Positions 1 through 6,665 of a DNA stretch of 25,938 nucleotides are shown piece after piece. This DNA is from a virus. Where the stretch lies: IMG/VR virus record IMGVR_UViG_3300030331_002565, positions 1 through 25,938 of that record. One strand, written 5' to 3'. Each line of letters opens with the position of its first letter. Positions within the stretch are counted from its first letter, which is position 1. The position numbers were made by a program, and so were the translations under genes. Below the pieces are notes generated by a model. The model worked only from the letters and a program-made list of their open reading frames with translations. It did no database searches and was not told where the DNA came from.

Positions 1-78
1 CGTGGTGATATTATTAAAGGTGCAACTATGAAAAAGAAAAATGGTAGCAAAACTAGAAACAATAAGAAAAAAGCTTAG
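1..78 (+). CDS. C-terminal end of a small Lys-rich protein (5' partial)
   Basis: Reading frame 1 is open from the window edge to TAG at 76-78 and gives 25 residues beginning RGDIIKGATMKKK and ending NNKKKA. The beginning lies outside the window, although the internal ATG at 28-30 could also start a 16-residue peptide. The GATMKKK stretch resembles the repeat units of the 54-residue protein at 1105-1269, so this may be the tail of a similar basic, glycine-containing small phage protein. It overlaps the next frame (41-178) by 38 bases. No function can be assigned; a nucleic-acid-binding or packaging role is only a guess from the charge. Confidence 0.45.
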   Translation, partial: RGDIIKGATMKKKNGSKTRNNKKKA

Positions 79-178
79 AACTGGTAAAAAATTAGGTTTT
101 AGTGAAAGAGCTAGAGCAGTCAACAAGGGATTAATGCCAAGCAAAAGGAGGAAAAAACGTGTCAGCAAACGTAAGTAA
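41..178 (+). CDS. Small Lys/Arg-rich protein, 45 aa
   Basis: ATG at 41 to TAA at 176-178 encodes 45 residues with about 40 percent Lys+Arg, including GKKLGFSERARAVNKG and a basic C-terminus (SKRRKKRVSKRK). It is short but looks protein-like rather than random: an amphipathic helix-like middle and a conserved-looking GKKLGF turn. No good ribosome-binding site precedes ATG 41; the upstream bases are an A-rich run. It could therefore be translated by coupling with the upstream frame, or reached from it by a +1 shift at the A-rich run around 31-43. It overlaps the start of the 159-431 gene by 20 bases and contains that gene's Shine-Dalgarno sequence. Function unknown. Confidence 0.45.
   Translation: MVAKLETIRKKLRTGKKLGFSERARAVNKGLMPSKRRKKRVSKRK
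145..151 (+). promoter_or_regulatory. Ribosome-binding site deciding a GTG start
   Basis: AAGGAGG lies 7 bases before GTG at 159. It is a near-perfect Shine-Dalgarno sequence and fixes the GTG start of the 90-residue gene. Confidence 0.75.
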
Positions 179-431
179 AACCCTAGCTGAAAAAGCAAAG
201 AAAGCTAGAGCTAAAGGAAAAAAAGTTACAGCAGGACAATTAAGACAAGTTTACAATAAAGGACTCGCCGCTTATAAAACTGGACATCGTCCTGGAACAA
301 CACCAAATCAATGGGCGATGGCTCGTGTAAACTCTGTACTGACTGGAGGTAAAGCGGCGAAAGTAGATGCTCATATCTTTGGCAAAGGTAAAAAACCAAA
401 GAAAAAAACCACTGTTAAGAAAAAAGCTTAA
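159..431 (+). CDS. Conserved basic marine-phage protein, 90 aa
   Basis: The protein starts at GTG 159 behind a strong AAGGAGG. The N-terminal 35 residues are Lys/Ala-rich and helical-looking (TLAEKAKKARAKGKK). The middle carries the motif GHRPGTTPNQWAMARVNS, followed by a TGGKAAKVDAH segment, and the end is a run of lysines (KGKKPKKKTTVKKKA). I recognise the QWAMARVNS-type core as recurrent in small proteins of marine phages near head and connector genes, but know no function. The highly basic tails would suit DNA or RNA binding, or packaging inside the capsid; that is inference. Its TAA overlaps the ATG of the next gene (TAATG), which suggests translational coupling. Confidence 0.8.
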   Translation: MSANVSKTLAEKAKKARAKGKKVTAGQLRQVYNKGLAAYKTGHRPGTTPNQWAMARVNSVLTGGKAAKVDAHIFGKGKKPKKKTTVKKKA

Positions 432-1108
432 TGCCTTATTTAGTTAGTAATATTCCATTTTTTAAATGTTGGGTACGCAAAGAGTTTACCCATAATCATG
501 AAAAATATAGAGGTGAGTTTATTCACGCTCATGCTTTTGCTGTAACAACAATGCCTGATAGAACGTTGGGCTTCCAAGTGGTTTTTACTGGTTGTGAGGT
601 TGATGACACAGATGAAACAAATGTTCATGGTGGTGCTATGTGGGCTAGAATGCCATTGACTGCACTAGTAGCCGATATACCACTTGACACAATGCCAGAT
701 ATTATGCACCCACGCTTTGCACAACCTTGGGATTGTAGTTCACACCACCATAGTGTTGTTAAGCTAGATTATGTAAGTGTTAGTCCATGGATATGTAAAA
801 TAGATAATAAGTTGCATATCGGGAAATATTTATTTACAATAGATTATAGTCAGTCTGATTTGTCGGATGATCCAGCTCAGCATAAGCAGAGTCATGTCAT
901 ACAACTAATTAAGGCAGACAACTGGACAGGTAACATTGTTGCCTTGCCGAACAACAGGGTAAGAGTAACATCCCCTGCACTCTGGGAAACTGGAGAGGGA
1001 GCTCCCGATTTTAAACCGAGTCAATGGACTCATAATGCAGAGGAACATGAACAATATATGGATCCTGATGTAACATTTAATAATCTTTATAAGGAGAGTA
1101 AAGAATGA
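431..1108 (+). CDS. Conserved phage protein of unknown function, 225 aa
   Basis: A 225-residue soluble protein with no signal peptide or membrane segment. It is rich in aromatic residues and histidine: HNHEKYRGEFIHAHAF near residues 21-36, and a CSSHHHS cluster at 102-108. Alternating beta-type segments (GFQVVFTGCEV, KYLFTIDYS, NIVALPNNRVRVTSPALW) suggest a beta-rich fold, perhaps a virion or jelly-roll-like protein. The clustered His and Cys residues could bind metal, but no known motif is complete. The start is the TAATG overlap with the preceding gene; there is no separate ribosome-binding site. It lies between basic small proteins and the connector genes, so a structural or head-completion role is plausible but unproven. 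Confidence 0.8.
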   Translation: MPYLVSNIPFFKCWVRKEFTHNHEKYRGEFIHAHAFAVTTMPDRTLGFQVVFTGCEVDDTDETNVHGGAMWARMPLTALVADIPLDTMPDIMHPRFAQPWDCSSHHHSVVKLDYVSVSPWICKIDNKLHIGKYLFTIDYSQSDLSDDPAQHKQSHVIQLIKADNWTGNIVALPNNRVRVTSPALWETGEGAPDFKPSQWTHNAEEHEQYMDPDVTFNNLYKESKE

Positions 1109-1269
1109 TGAAGAAAAAAAGCTATGCTATGGGTGGTGCTACTGGCGACAAAGAAAAAATGATGGGTGGTGGTGCTATGAAAAAGAAAAGTTTTGCTATG
1201 GGTGGTGGTGCTAATAAGAAAAAAAGTTTCGCTAACGGTGGCAAAGTTGTGAAAGGTCCATATAGTTAA
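1105..1269 (+). CDS. 54-aa Lys/Gly repeat protein
   Basis: ATG at 1105 (or 1108) to TAA at 1267-1269, preceded by AAGGAGAG at 1091-1098. The protein consists of three imperfect repeats: KKKSYAMGGA (residues 3-12), KKKSFAMGGGA (26-36) and KKKSFANGG (38-46), joined by TGDKEKMM-type linkers and ending in VVKGPYS. It overlaps the previous stop by four bases (ATGA) and the next start by one (TAATG), so it sits exactly in the operon and is very likely real despite its size. Similar Lys-Gly-Met repeat peptides occur in marine phages beside head genes. The function is unknown; the regularly spaced lysine triplets and glycines would suit binding a polyanion such as DNA. Confidence 0.7.
   Translation: MMKKKSYAMGGATGDKEKMMGGGAMKKKSFAMGGGANKKKSFANGGKVVKGPYS
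1111..1242 (+). repeat. Tandem imperfect repeats encoding KKKS-[YF]-A
   Basis: Three diverged copies of a roughly 30-base unit (1111-1140, 1180-1212, 1216-1242), each beginning with AAGAAAA-type bases and ending in GGTGGT-type bases. They are conserved at protein level more than at DNA level. Confidence 0.7.
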
Positions 1270-1937
1270 TGACAACTTCATCCTCTACAAACTTTGAGCT
1301 TGATGTAGCCGAGTATATTGAAGAAGCTTTTGAGCGTTGTGGCTTAGAAGTTCGTACTGGCTATGACATTCAAACAGCTAAAAGGTCAATAAATATACTT
1401 TTGGCTGATTGGGCTAATAGGGGATTAAACCAATGGACTATTGAGCAAAGAACGCAAACTTTAACTTCTGGTACTGCGGAGTATAATTTAGATACAGATT
1501 TAATTGATGTATTAAATGCTGTAATTAGAAGAGGTTCTACAGATTTTACTATAAGTAGGATAGGTAGAGATCAATATTTAAATATACCAACAAAGTCTAC
1601 CACTGGTAGACCTAGTCAATATTTTTTGGATAGGCAAATAACTCCAAAATTAAAGTTATGGTCTACACCAGAAAACAGTACAGATATTTTTGTTTATGAT
1701 GCTTTGACTAGAATACAAGATGCTGATACTGCAAAAAACACTATGGAAGTACCCTTTAGGTTTTATCCATGTTTGACTGCTGGATTAGCATACTATTTAG
1801 CTATGAAAAGAGCACCAGACAGAGTGCAATTATTAAAGGCTATGTATGAAGAGGAGTTTGAAAGAGCGTCAGCAGAAGATCGTGATCGTTCTAACTTATC
1901 ATTAACTCCTAGCAGTACATATTATGGTTTTGTATGA
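1269..1937 (+). CDS. Head-tail adaptor-like protein, 222 aa
   Basis: The protein begins with ELDVAEYIEEAFERCGLEVRTGYDI, a helical N-terminus typical of podovirus adaptor (tail tubular A / gp4-like) proteins, followed by ARRSL-type helix segments (TAKRSINILLADWANRGLNQW) and a beta-rich middle. The C-terminal part has a helix ending EEEFERASAEDRDRS, a pattern common in this group. Such proteins form a ring between the portal and the tail nozzle. The start is the TAATG overlap with the 54-residue gene. Its neighbours (a second adaptor-like protein at 2248 and the nozzle protein at 11440) fit this role. The identification rests on pattern memory and context, not on a catalytic motif. Confidence 0.7.
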   Translation: MTTSSSTNFELDVAEYIEEAFERCGLEVRTGYDIQTAKRSINILLADWANRGLNQWTIEQRTQTLTSGTAEYNLDTDLIDVLNAVIRRGSTDFTISRIGRDQYLNIPTKSTTGRPSQYFLDRQITPKLKLWSTPENSTDIFVYDALTRIQDADTAKNTMEVPFRFYPCLTAGLAYYLAMKRAPDRVQLLKAMYEEEFERASAEDRDRSNLSLTPSSTYYGFV

Positions 1938-2251
1938 GTAGATATGCTTTAGGTAAAAAATCTAAATTTATATCAGACAGATCAGGGTTTGCTTTTCCAT
2001 ATCGTGAAAGAGTTATGGAATGGAATGGTAATGTTGTACATAGATCAGAGTATGAAGCAAAACACCCACAACTTACACCAAGAAAACCACCTTTTGAGCC
2101 ACAAGCTTTGTACCAACCTAGACCACAAGAAACAGATGATAATAAGAAGTTTATAGTTTATACAAATACTGGTTTAGGTATAATCGGTGCAGAGTTAACA
2201 AGTTTTAGTGCTACAGCATCTTTAGGAACTGTAACGGTGAGTGTATCATGA
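1934..2251 (+). CDS. Small virion-region protein with C-terminal SLGTVTVSVS tag, 105 aa
   Basis: The N-terminal half (SRYALGKKSKFISDRSGFAFPYRE, with EWNG and EYEAKHPQLTP following) is a pattern I know from marine phage connector regions, with no assigned function. The protein ends abruptly in ATASLGTVTVSVS, a short beta-strand-like tail that also ends the unrelated 99-residue protein at 13305-13604. The middle is Pro-rich (PRKPPFEPQALYQPRPQ) and probably extended. ATGA overlaps join it to both neighbours, so it is coupled to the two adaptor-like genes. It may be a small tail or connector component; this is inferred from position. Confidence 0.7.
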   Translation: MSRYALGKKSKFISDRSGFAFPYRERVMEWNGNVVHRSEYEAKHPQLTPRKPPFEPQALYQPRPQETDDNKKFIVYTNTGLGIIGAELTSFSATASLGTVTVSVS

Positions 2252-2895
2252 GTTTTACATTAACAACATTAACACAATCAGTACAAGACTGGACAGAAAA
2301 TGATGAGTCTACTTTTGTAGCAGAGATACCGTTTTTTATAAAAAACGCAGAAGAAAGAATATTTAAAACAGTTGATTTAGATTATTTTAGAAAAAATGTT
2401 GAGGGAACAACTACTGCTAGTAATAAGTTCTTACAAAAGCCAAGTGATTACATGGCTACTTTTTCTTTATCTTATGTAAATAGTAGTAATGAAAATGTGT
2501 TCCTTTTACAAAAAGATGTCAACTTTATACAAGAGTTTCATCCTGACCCCACTGTGACGGGAAATCCTAAATACTACGCACAGTTTGATGTTAATAATTT
2601 TATTTTAGCACCTACTCCGAGTAGTGCTTTAAGTGTTGAATTACATTATTATTATCGTCCAGCTTCACTTACAACAGATGATAGTGGAACAACTTGGATA
2701 AGTACAAATGCACCAGACGCTTTGTTATATGGTACGTTAATGGAAGCGTATACGTTTATGAAAGGCGAAAAAGACGTGTTAGACTTATACAATGGTAGGT
2801 TTTTAGAAGCACTTGGAAGACTCAAAAATTATGCAGAAGGTAGAAATTATTCTGACTCTTATCGAGAAGGCTTAGTTAGACAAAGGCAAACATGA
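2248..2895 (+). CDS. Phage adaptor protein (SU10/T7-type), 215 aa
   Basis: A 215-residue protein beginning with SFTLTTLTQSVQDWTENDE, then FVAEIPFFIKNAEERIFKTVDLDYF, then a beta-rich core with the YYYRPASLTT-type strand and a C-terminal helical part (PDALLYGTLMEAYTFMKGE, then LYNGRFLEALGRLKNYAEGR). This layout is that of phage adaptor proteins which dock below the portal in podoviruses (SU10/T7-like tail tubular A). It would form the ring connecting portal and nozzle. It starts by ATGA overlap with the 105-residue gene and overlaps the next gene in the same way. Together with 1269-1937 it implies two related adaptor layers or an adaptor plus a head-closure protein. Confidence 0.78.
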   Translation: MSFTLTTLTQSVQDWTENDESTFVAEIPFFIKNAEERIFKTVDLDYFRKNVEGTTTASNKFLQKPSDYMATFSLSYVNSSNENVFLLQKDVNFIQEFHPDPTVTGNPKYYAQFDVNNFILAPTPSSALSVELHYYYRPASLTTDDSGTTWISTNAPDALLYGTLMEAYTFMKGEKDVLDLYNGRFLEALGRLKNYAEGRNYSDSYREGLVRQRQT

Positions 2896-3614
2896 GTAAA
2901 ACTAAAAGTGTTGCGATTGTCGGTTTAGGCAATAGTTTTTGCGATTTTATTTTAGCAAAAATGAGAAGCGAAAAATTTGATGAAGTATGGGCTATAAACT
3001 CCATGTCTGGCATTATATATCATGATAAATGTTTTATGATGGATCCGCCCTCTAGGTTTTTGGATACACCTAATGCTGGAAAACAAACAAATGTTATGGC
3101 TGATAGATTAAAAACAAAACTTAATATCCCCATTTTTAGTTGTACTTTAGACAAAAGGTGTCCGGATGTTGTTGAGTTTCCTTTACAAGAAGTCATCCAA
3201 AAGACTGGATATGCTTATTTTAACAATACCGTCCCTTACGCTCTTGCTTATGCTATTACACAAAAAGTTACAAACTTACATTTATACGGTCTTGATTATA
3301 CCCATAAAGCTATAAATTTTGCAGAGGCTGGGAAAGCTTGTTGTGAATTTTGGTTAGCGATAGCAATTTCAAAGAAAATTAAAATACATATAGCTAACAG
3401 TTCATCTTTACTTGATATGAATGTTCCCGACGATCAGAAGTTATATGGATATCATAGACTCGATGACCCTCTTGTTACTACAGCAACACAAGGCGAAATG
3501 TTAATAACTAGAAAATCAAAGTTAGAACCTCCAGAACCTTTGGATGCAACACCGAATATTATAGGTAGAGAAGATCTTCCAGGAATAACTTATGAGGAGA
3601 ATAAAAATGTTTAA
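2892..3614 (+). CDS. Rossmann-like protein of unknown function, 240 aa
   Basis: The N-terminus KSVAIVGLGNSFCDFILAKM is a beta-alpha start with a GLGNS glycine loop, like nucleotide-binding Rossmann folds. Later conserved-looking segments are EVWAINSMSG, FMMDPPSRF, GYAYFNNTVPYALAYA, LHLYGLDY, EAGKACCEFWLAIA and GYHRLDDP. The order of a glycine loop, AINS, and a mid-protein LYGLDY strand resembles DUF115/6-hydroxymethylpterin-kinase-like or sialyltransferase-like Rossmann proteins, but no diagnostic motif for either is clear to me. I recognise the family as recurrent in marine phages inside the connector gene block. An enzyme in this place might modify a virion protein, glycan or cofactor; that is speculation. 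It starts by ATGA overlap. Confidence 0.75.
   Translation: MSKTKSVAIVGLGNSFCDFILAKMRSEKFDEVWAINSMSGIIYHDKCFMMDPPSRFLDTPNAGKQTNVMADRLKTKLNIPIFSCTLDKRCPDVVEFPLQEVIQKTGYAYFNNTVPYALAYAITQKVTNLHLYGLDYTHKAINFAEAGKACCEFWLAIAISKKIKIHIANSSSLLDMNVPDDQKLYGYHRLDDPLVTTATQGEMLITRKSKLEPPEPLDATPNIIGREDLPGITYEENKNV
3594..3600 (+). promoter_or_regulatory. Ribosome-binding site deciding the 3607 start
   Basis: GAGGAGA lies 6 bases before ATG 3607. The upstream in-frame ATG 3592 overlaps this site itself and has no ribosome-binding site, so 3607 is preferred. Confidence 0.7.
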
Positions 3615-3894
3615 TGTAAATGTTTCTGAAGTAGGAAGTGTAAATGTGCATACTTCCCATGATGGAGGATTAACAAACGAACAAGTGGCAGATTTATGTG
3701 TTGATAAAATAGTTACAATATCAGATCAAGCTCCTGACCACATTAGGCAACAAGCTAATCAATTTAAAGAGCATCTTAAAAAGGTAGTGTATAATTATTT
3801 GCTCTTGGCAAGAAGAGAAGAACGAGCTAGTATAGTTCACATATTAAGATCTAATGGTCAAAAAGAACTGGCTGAGTATATAAGGAGACTCTAA
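3607..3894 (+). CDS. Conserved small connector-region protein, 95 aa
   Basis: The protein begins FNVNVSEVGSVNVHTSHDGG, followed by a helical body: EQVADLCVDKIVTISDQAPDHI, then a QANQFKEHLKKVVYNYLLLA helix and a C-terminal HILRSNGQKELAEYIRRL. This small family, with a beta N-terminus, a SD-x-AP segment and a terminal IIRRL-like end, recurs in marine phages directly after adaptor genes. It has no known function that I can name. Its length and helix content would fit a connector or chaperone-like component. Start 3607 is chosen over 3592 because of the GAGGAGA site. It overlaps the end of the Rossmann gene by 8 bases. Confidence 0.75.
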   Translation: MFNVNVSEVGSVNVHTSHDGGLTNEQVADLCVDKIVTISDQAPDHIRQQANQFKEHLKKVVYNYLLLARREERASIVHILRSNGQKELAEYIRRL

Positions 3895-3895
3895 T

Positions 3896-4366
3896 ATGGC
3901 TATAACACAAGCAATGTGTAATTCCTTCAAGAAAGAGTTGTTAGAAGGAGAACACAATTTTAAAAATTCAGGTGGAGATGATTTTAAATTAGCACTTTTT
4001 GCAGAGGGAACTGGTGCAAAATCAGGAACCACAGCAACTCTTGGTTTTGGAACTACTGCCCTAGTTACAACTGGTGAGGTGCAATCTAGTGGTTCATATT
4101 CAACTGGTGGAGCTAGTTTAACAAGAGTAGACCCATCTGTTGCGACTGCTACTACTACACAAACTGCGTTTACTGATTTTGCTGATTTAAGTTTTACTAC
4201 AGCTTCAATTACTGCAATGGGTGCGTTGATATATAACGATAAAGACTCTAATCATAGAGCAGTATGCGTTTTAGATTTTACATCTAATAAGACTTCAACA
4301 TCTGGCACATTTACAATACAGTTTCCAACTGCTGACGCTTCTAACGCTATTATTCGTATAGCATAA
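3896..4366 (+). CDS. Tail/virion surface-type protein, 156 aa
   Basis: The protein opens with AITQAMCNSFKKELLEGEHNF and a FKLALFAEGTGA strand. A Thr/Ser/Gly-rich beta region follows, and it ends with AVCVLDFTSNKTSTSGTFTIQFP, then TADASNAIIRIA. I recognise this pattern (MAxTQAMCxSFKxELL at the start, FTIQFPTADAxNAIIRIA at the end) as very common in marine phages among tail genes. It is probably a beta-sandwich virion protein, either decoration or a tail component. AGGAGA at 3882-3887 precedes ATG 3896 by 8 bases. It is followed by the cupredoxin-containing fibre gene after only 11 bases. Confidence 0.75.
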   Translation: MAITQAMCNSFKKELLEGEHNFKNSGGDDFKLALFAEGTGAKSGTTATLGFGTTALVTTGEVQSSGSYSTGGASLTRVDPSVATATTTQTAFTDFADLSFTTASITAMGALIYNDKDSNHRAVCVLDFTSNKTSTSGTFTIQFPTADASNAIIRIA

Positions 4367-4370
4367 AGTA

Positions 4371-4390
4371 AACCGTTATGGCTAACGGTT
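4371..4390 (+). promoter_or_regulatory. Hairpin enclosing the start codon of the 4378 gene
   Basis: AACCGTT (4371-4377) and AACGGTT (4384-4390) are perfect inverted repeats with the start codon and second codon (ATGGCT) between them. One further A-T pair makes an 8-bp stem with a TGGC loop. No Shine-Dalgarno sequence is visible upstream, so folding could limit translation initiation. Confidence 0.45.
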
Positions 4391-5646
4391 GGGGTCAAGG
4401 CACTTGGGGTGCTGTTGGTTGGGGAGGTATAGGTAATACCTCTTTTTCTGTAACTGGTGTTGCAGGAACATCTGCCGTTGGTGATGAAGGTGCAACTGGT
4501 ACTTCAACTGTAATAGAAACTGGTTTAGAGGCAACTAGTTCTTTAGGAACAGTAATAGCTAGTAGTATTCATATTATAACAGTTTCTGGTGTACAAAGCA
4601 CAGCTACTCTAAATAGTGCAACTGCTTCGATCCCTATATCTTTTGGTGTTACTGGTTTAGAAGCTACAACTGGATTTTTATCTGGTTGGGGTAGTTCTGC
4701 TTGGGGTGACCACATATGGGGTGGTGGTGTTTTTGCAGATGTAGGGCAAACAATCACACCAACTGGTTTTGAAGCACAAGCACAATTAACACTTCCCACA
4801 ATAACTGGAACTGGTATATTTAGCGTCACTGGCGTACAAGGTGTTACTAGTGTAGGTGATGAAGCAACTACGCCACAATCAAGAGTGAGTGTAACGCAAT
4901 CAGGTTTAACTGGATCAGTGGGTAATACCACAGAAACGGGAACAGCTTTATCTTCACCCACTGGTGTTTCTGCAACAACACTTATTGCTCAAAAATCTAC
5001 ATCTACAATTACTTTTACGGTAACTGTAGTAGGTGGTAATCCTTCTAATCATCCGTATCATGGTGTAGGTTCTGCAAATAAATTTGCAATTAATGGATCA
5101 ACTGCAACAGCAGACGTTACTTTAAATTTATATGAAACTAATACTTATAGATTTGATCAAAGCCATTCTAGTAATGATGGACACCCATTAAGACTTAGTA
5201 CCACAGAAAATGGAACGCATGGTGGTGGTTCAGAGTATACAACTGGTGTAACTACAAACGGAACACCTGGACAAGCTGGAGCATACACAGAAATTACTGT
5301 TGTTTCTGGAGCACCAGACTTACACTATTATTGCACTAATCATCCAAACATGGGTTATTTTGCTTACACCCCATTTATTGGTCCAGTATTAATTGGAACA
5401 ACTGGAGCACCAGTTACAAACGTGACTGCGTTAACTTCTGCTTTAGGTAATGAAACTGTAATTGGCTCTGCTGGAGTAGCCCTTACATTAGCAGGAATGT
5501 CAATTTCAATAAACGATGTTGCAATATCTGGTGGTTCTGTGTTATCGTTAACGGGAGTTGTTGGAACAACAGCTACTGGTGAAGAACAAGTGTATAGTTT
5601 AATAGAACCAGACCAACTGGCTAATTGGATTGAAAGGGTGGCATAA
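4378..5646 (+). CDS. Virion/fibre protein with Gly-Trp repeats and a cupredoxin-like copper domain, 422 aa
   Basis: Three parts are visible. Residues 1-200 are Thr/Ser/Gly-rich beta repeats of the type VTGVxGTSxVGDE, with GWG-xxx-WG motifs at 4-16 and 103-117. Residues about 210-335 form a cupredoxin-like domain with NHPYHGVGS, GHPL (His269) and YYCTNHPNM (Cys319, His322, Met325). The spacing C-x2-H-x2-M equals that of amicyanin's type 1 copper site, with His269 as the probable upstream ligand. Residues 336-422 are further beta repeats ending NWIERVA. The domain mix suggests a tail-fibre or virion-surface protein displaying a metal-binding beta sandwich. Copper binding is inferred from the ligand pattern. 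The start codon lies in a hairpin loop and has no ribosome-binding site; TAATG couples it to the next gene. Confidence 0.8.
   Translation: MANGWGQGTWGAVGWGGIGNTSFSVTGVAGTSAVGDEGATGTSTVIETGLEATSSLGTVIASSIHIITVSGVQSTATLNSATASIPISFGVTGLEATTGFLSGWGSSAWGDHIWGGGVFADVGQTITPTGFEAQAQLTLPTITGTGIFSVTGVQGVTSVGDEATTPQSRVSVTQSGLTGSVGNTTETGTALSSPTGVSATTLIAQKSTSTITFTVTVVGGNPSNHPYHGVGSANKFAINGSTATADVTLNLYETNTYRFDQSHSSNDGHPLRLSTTENGTHGGGSEYTTGVTTNGTPGQAGAYTEITVVSGAPDLHYYCTNHPNMGYFAYTPFIGPVLIGTTGAPVTNVTALTSALGNETVIGSAGVALTLAGMSISINDVAISGGSVLSLTGVVGTTATGEEQVYSLIEPDQLANWIERVA
4384..4411 (+). repeat. GWGxGxWG-coding repeat shared by two tail genes
   Basis: AACGGTTGGGGT followed by CTTGGGGTG recurs in diverged form at 4684-4708 in the same gene and at 12025-12053 in the nozzle gene. 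It encodes the Gly-Trp motifs GWGQGTWG, GWGSSAWG and GWGAGAWG. Confidence 0.55.
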
Positions 5647-6662
5647 TGGCAACATATGGTAATAATCTAAGGCTAAAAGAAATAGCCACTGGTGATGAAT
5701 CTGGAACATGGGGTACATCAACAAACACAAATTTAGAATTAATAGGTGAAGGTTTAGGTTTTGCAACAGTAACTTTTGGATCGGATGCTGATCTTACTGA
5801 AACGGTAGCCGATGGTTCATCTGACGGAGCTAGAGCTTTATTTATTAAAGTTGCTTCCTCAACTAATTTAACGGCAACAAGAACTTTGACAATAGCACCT
5901 AATGATATTAAAAGAGTGCATATAATTGAAAATGCAACTTCGGGGTCACAAAGTATAAATATATCACAAGGTCTTGGAGCTAATGTCACAATAGGCAATG
6001 GTGACACAAAGGTGGTATATTTAGATGGAGGGGGTGGTTCAGCGGCAGTTGTTGATGCTTTTGTAGATTTAGATTTATCAGGGGGATCGGTAAACGTAGG
6101 CACAGTTAAAACAAACTCTGGTGATATGACATTTGATTCTGCTGGAGATATTATACTTGATGCAGATGGTGCAGATATAATATTTAAAGATGCTGGAACA
6201 GCCATTGCACACTTAACTAACTCAAGCAGTGATTTTGTTATAGAAACAAAAGTGCAAGATAAAGATTTTATAATAAAGGGTGATGATGGTGGCTCCGGAA
6301 TAACAGCATTGACAATAGATATGTCAAGTGCAGGAGCGGCGACATTTAATAATGATGTGACTGCTTTTTCTGATAAAAGGTTGAAAACTGATATAGAGCC
6401 CATAGCAAATGCTTTAGAAAAAGTTAAACAGATGCAAGGTGTTTACTATAAAAGAAATGATGTAGATAATGCAAAACAACAAGTTGGTGTTTTAGCACAA
6501 GATATGGAAACGGTTTTACCAGAAGTTGTACTAACTGCAGATGATGCAATGGAAACAAAATCAGTTGATTATGGTAAACTAACAGCAGTATTAATTGAAG
6601 CAATAAAACAACTTAGTGATGAAGTAACCCATTTAAAACAACAGATTATAAATGGAGGGTAA
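5646..6662 (+). CDS. Tail fibre with C-terminal S74 self-cleaving chaperone, 338 aa
   Basis: The N-terminal 35 residues (RLKEIATGDESGTWGTSTNTNLELI) are a typical marine fibre attachment segment. A Gly/Asp-rich beta-helix-like shaft follows (SGDMTFDSAGDIILDADG). Residues 241-338 are a peptidase S74 intramolecular chaperone: FSDKRLKTDIEPI with the probable Ser242-Lys247 pair, GVLAQDMETVLPEVV at 281-295, KSVDYGKLTAVLIEAIKQL at 305-323 and a coiled-coil end. In this family the chaperone trimerises the fibre and then cuts itself off before the serine, here between Phe241 and Ser242. It lies between the copper-domain protein and the glycine-rich adhesin, so together they probably form the host-recognition apparatus. 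The start follows AAAGGG and a TAATG overlap. Confidence 0.9.
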   Translation: MATYGNNLRLKEIATGDESGTWGTSTNTNLELIGEGLGFATVTFGSDADLTETVADGSSDGARALFIKVASSTNLTATRTLTIAPNDIKRVHIIENATSGSQSINISQGLGANVTIGNGDTKVVYLDGGGGSAAVVDAFVDLDLSGGSVNVGTVKTNSGDMTFDSAGDIILDADGADIIFKDAGTAIAHLTNSSSDFVIETKVQDKDFIIKGDDGGSGITALTIDMSSAGAATFNNDVTAFSDKRLKTDIEPIANALEKVKQMQGVYYKRNDVDNAKQQVGVLAQDMETVLPEVVLTADDAMETKSVDYGKLTAVLIEAIKQLSDEVTHLKQQIINGG

Positions 6663-6665
6663 TCA

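Noticed and set aside
3592-3606. Upstream ATG for the 95-residue protein
   Set aside because: It overlaps the GAGGAGA site that serves ATG 3607, and it has no site of its own.
5621-6403. 260-residue open frame on the minus strand
   Set aside because: It overlaps two well-supported rightward genes, including part of the S74 domain, and has low-complexity Pro/Ser/Val composition of an antisense shadow with no motif.
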